Shown: positions 60,808 through 64,000 of the stretch, one piece after another
How positions within the stretch are numbered: the stretch's first letter is position 1
How the letters are laid out: every line of letters starts with the position of its first letter
Assembly (NCBI GenBank): GCA_004352715.1
Contig: SCFE01000066.1
Span: 120,072-184,071, forward strand
DNA: 64,000 nt
Direction: 5' to 3'
From: Hofstenia miamia
Lineage: Eukaryota > Xenacoelomorpha > Acoela
Translations under genes and position numbers: made by a program
The notes under the pieces: generated by a model
Told to the model about the DNA's origin: nothing
Seen by the model: only the letters and a program-made list of their open reading frames with translations
Databases searched by the model: none

Positions 60808-62147
60808 AGATTTTATTTCAAAAATTCACAATATCTATACGATTTTAAAACACTTAATATTGCAAGATAAATAATCTTGATTACAACATTTGAAACCCTC
60901 TATATATATTAAATTATTTATCTTCAGAATTACATAAATATGTTTCACATTGTTTTCATAGTTTGCATAAATTCGTTTGTTTTGTAGAGGAGTCAATGAA
61001 TAACTTTCTTCTTATTCGGCTATAAATAATAGTTGTTATAATAACTTGAGTTTGCATGCTGGTGTGACAAATTTAATAGAGCGCAGTAAAGTTTATCATA
61101 TAAACTGAGCTAATATAATTAATGGTTCTAATAGTTTTTCAGTTGAATAGGCCTTAAGGACTCAAGCAACGTCTGCTCTAGTTCATATTTTCAATGGCAT
61201 TGGTTACAGAATAGCTGAAAATTGCAATTTTCTATGATCAGGTTAGCTGTGAACAGGGCTGTAGTCGAGGGTATACGCCGTAAACCTTCCACTTAAAGTG
61301 ATCTCCGTAGAAAATCTTGACGCTTGTATGAATATACATACCTCGTATACGCTGATTTTGAATTGACAATCGGTGTAGAGAACGTTGTCATAACAGAAAT
61401 AACTTAAATCTGCTCGTATAGCATGAATTAATAGATTTTTTTCGTTTTGACCGTTTGTTGTTGAGATTTTTAGTCTTTTCACTAAATTCACTATTTTTTA
61501 ATGGTAGTACTACACTAGTTGTGAAATATATCGAGTCAAATTTATGTCAAAATATTTAAAACGATAAACTTTCTTTAATTGGATGCTATTGACATATAAG
61601 TTATCTTGAGAGTGATTTCATAATTTCAATTTTGAATTTTTGATGCGAAATTGATAATAGTCTAGAGTTGACACCAAATATTTTGATAGCACATTCATCC
61701 GATTTGTTAAAGCAAGATAACATTGTGGCATCAATGTTTTGAATAACATGGCAATTCGTATAATTACTCAAATCTTTTACATATGCAGTTGAAAAAGCCT
61801 CATTAGGTTTAGTTAGGAATGCTCTGTTGTGATAGGAAGGTGTAACTGCTTAGAAAAATCCTTAGAAAGATCTAGAAAGCAATTGCCATACAACGGATGT
61901 ATGAATTATTTTGCCATTTTTCAGTAGTTCATAGTAAAACATCAGTAGGTGATATATCTTGTGAAGAACATAGTGAGTGCGATATAATTGAAATTATTCT
62001 TAGGTAAGTGGTTGTTGATTGCAACATTGGACGCATACTCCACAAAAGAACACATGTGGTGTGGGTTGAGATGGTAATTCTTGTGGGATTTGTGGGTTGA
62101 GAACTGGGGAGGAAAGAATTTAAATATATATTAGCATGCGAGTGCAC

Positions 62148-62185
<38 letters not shown>

Positions 62186-63760
62186 TTCATATCATCCATT
62201 TTTATAAATGTTCAAACACTGTAGGGATGAACTTGTGGAATTGGCTTCACTACGTTAGTTTTAAACTCGCTTTCTTTTAAAATTTATTATATTTATCGAT
62301 TGTCACACAATGGAATAGAAATCGTGGAACAGAGTTGGAACCGTTGCGACCCGACCGGATTTTTGTCATGCCGGTTGACCGGTTTTTACTTGGCATACTA
62401 ATGAGAACTGCGAGTAGACCTTAAGCCCACGCTCATTATCTCAGTGCAGTACTCCTAAGATAATTGTGGTAGGGATTGTGATAAAATATTTGCTGCAAAC
62501 TACGACTGATTAATACCGTTTTTGGCTTACAGTGCCTTTCCTTCTGATGCACTTTCTCTCGATGACAGCTATTACTTAGAAAAGTGTAGCTAAAAATTAT
62601 CAAAAAACGCAAGCCAACCATAAAGGCGTTTGGATTATGTCATTTTCTTTAGAGGTGAATGAGAAAGCTATGTATTTTACGTTCTAAAAAGTAAGATCAT
62701 TCATACAATACAATACAGATAATACCAAAATTTTTTACATCATTTTGAAATTCCTTTTCATTTTAAAATGTAAAGACAGAATTGCACACTGACTTGGCCC
62801 ACTCAACGCACAATATTGGTCAATAAAAGCATGATTTTCTATTTTTGGCGGCATTTGCGAGTCAAAATTTTCCTTATTGCTCAATTTTCGATATCACAGT
62901 TTGAAAACAACAAAATTGTTTAATGTCTTCACACTATTTTTCTAATAAATTGAATTACATGTATATACAGCGGCTAAGTGGCCGAATTTCGAGAGATATT
63001 GCCAAATACCGGCCTAAGCTTTAAGCTTACTGCCAACCGGCGTTGCCAATAAACTATACCTACCAGCAGGCTAGAGCTTTCTTGATACAGGTAGTATTTT
63101 GATGCATAGTCCCATTGCATCCCATATTTCTACATTGAATGTGTAGTAATATTGATACGTATACTTACGGTTCTGGAAATCGAAATCATTCCAGTTTCCG
63201 CATTTCGGTCGAATTGCCCGCAAAGTACTCGTGATACCAAATTGAAACACAATTTCTACAAATAGCGAATTCAATGAGATTATCAACTTAATTGGAAGTA
63301 TATGTATCTGCTAATGTTTTTGTTCAATGAATAATGAAGCAAACAAAAAATACTTATAGGTTATTTTGATCTATTGTCGATTCTCTAAGGTCAAAAAATG
63401 TTGAAGCGTTTATATCTCACGTACAAATAAAAATAGCTACCATCTACACATGCGCTAGAATCAACATCTTGATATCTGTTCAAATCAATATCAGCGTAAC
63501 CCTTGATTTCATAGCTCTAATTTATTTTTTACAGTCATGATATGTGACCATCTACAGGAAAAGTGTGTTTTAGGGATTTTTTTCATAAATTGAGTTACCA
63601 ATTGATTTAGATAGGTAATTATATGTAGAAAATTGTACACATTTCAAAAAACACAAATACGGATTGAATGACTAGATATGATACAAAATGTTATTTCCGG
63701 TACACTTCCTGTATTAGAGGATGTGTGCCAAAAAAGTAAAATAAGTACAAAAATAATCAG
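60808..63760. other. Intergenic, no gene recognised
   Basis: Contains a (TA)n microsatellite at 62147-62187. Patches with CCGGTTGACCGG (about 62370) and GGCCTAAGCTTTAAGCTTA (about 63012) look like fragments of repeats. No coding evidence. Confidence 0.4.
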
Positions 63761-64000
63761 TTACTTATTGGGACAACTCTTTTTATTGTGCCCTAGCTCC
63801 TTACAAAGAGTGCAAGCGTGCTTTTTCTTTTTCCAAGGTTACTGCGGTGGTGAATTGTAGCAGCTGTGCTTGAAGTTGCTTGTGTAGGCTTTGGTTCTTT
63901 AGGTTTTGGACAAGTTAAATCATCTGCCAAATTAGATTTGCAATGCATCCGTATATGATCGTAAAGGTACCATTGTCTTTTAAGGTCAAGTCCAGGAATT
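63761..64000 (-). pseudogene. CCHC zinc-knuckle coding remnant, off right edge
   Basis: The minus strand from the window edge reads IPGLDLKRQWYLYDHIRMHC, then a Lys/Pro/Thr-rich linker (CPKPKEPKPTQATSS). After a one-base frame change in an A-rich run it reads KHACTLCKELGHNKKSCPNK and a stop at 63761. CTLCKELGHNKKSC fits the zinc knuckle C-x2-C-x4-H-x4-C. A C-terminal zinc knuckle after a basic linker is common in DNA transposases and gag-like proteins, but the family is not determinable here. The gene begins outside the window. Confidence 0.55.

Overview
The window is eukaryotic and most likely from an AT-rich invertebrate animal. The evidence is a spliced secreted pepsin-family gene with short GT-AG introns, intronless-looking METTL7-type methyltransferase genes, and a wide range of animal-type mobile elements: Maverick/Polinton, Penelope-like, Tc1/mariner, pogo/Tigger, hAT-derived and non-LTR. 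Many (TA)n microsatellites are present, often next to assembly gaps. The phylum cannot be fixed from the sequence; a tunicate, cnidarian or flatworm would each fit. Most of the window is intergenic or decayed transposon.

Left half (1-29,000). Four METTL7-like, SAM-dependent, membrane-anchored methyltransferase genes lie on the + strand at 3400, 16090, 19167 and 28182. They form a loose tandem family spread over about 25 kb. Each has a pyrimidine-rich AG 7-15 bases before its ATG, so a 5' UTR intron or a trans-splicing acceptor is likely. Between them lie a foldback element (606-777), a decayed pogo/Tigger transposase (4650-5720), a 334-bp MITE (6153-6486), two oppositely oriented decayed non-LTR copies (about 10640-12030 and 23420-24870), a full-length dead Tc1 element with both terminal repeats (13233-14563), and an 868-bp hAT-type nonautonomous element with a perfect 8-bp target duplication (26528-27395).

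Centre (30,939-45,065). This is the most unusual part. A unit of about 14.1 kb is bounded by long terminal inverted repeats that begin AGTAGTAAAGAC and is flanked by a perfect 6-bp duplication GGTATC, which is the structural signature of a Maverick/Polinton giant DNA transposon. A zinc-finger-containing, frameshifted fragment resembling the N-terminal part of the Polinton polymerase ORF supports this. Around that fragment is a large inverted duplication (arms of about 1.7 kb). Each arm carries the same three genes: two small paralogous genes sharing a YFLPKRY/FFLPKRY signature and one uncharacterised gene with an in-frame TGA present in both arms. A Penelope-like element with a GIY-YIG endonuclease tail is nested near the left end. 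Five assembly gaps, four of exactly 1000 N, interrupt the unit, so its internal order is provisional.

Right part (45,066-64,000). A complete five-exon pepsin-like aspartic protease gene (51042-52775, 378 aa) is the only intact gene. The rest is AT-rich intergenic DNA with TA microsatellites, a six-copy minisatellite of about 72 bp (60380-60807), a 130-bp direct duplication next to a single N (54338-55050), and a frameshifted zinc-knuckle coding remnant running off the right edge.
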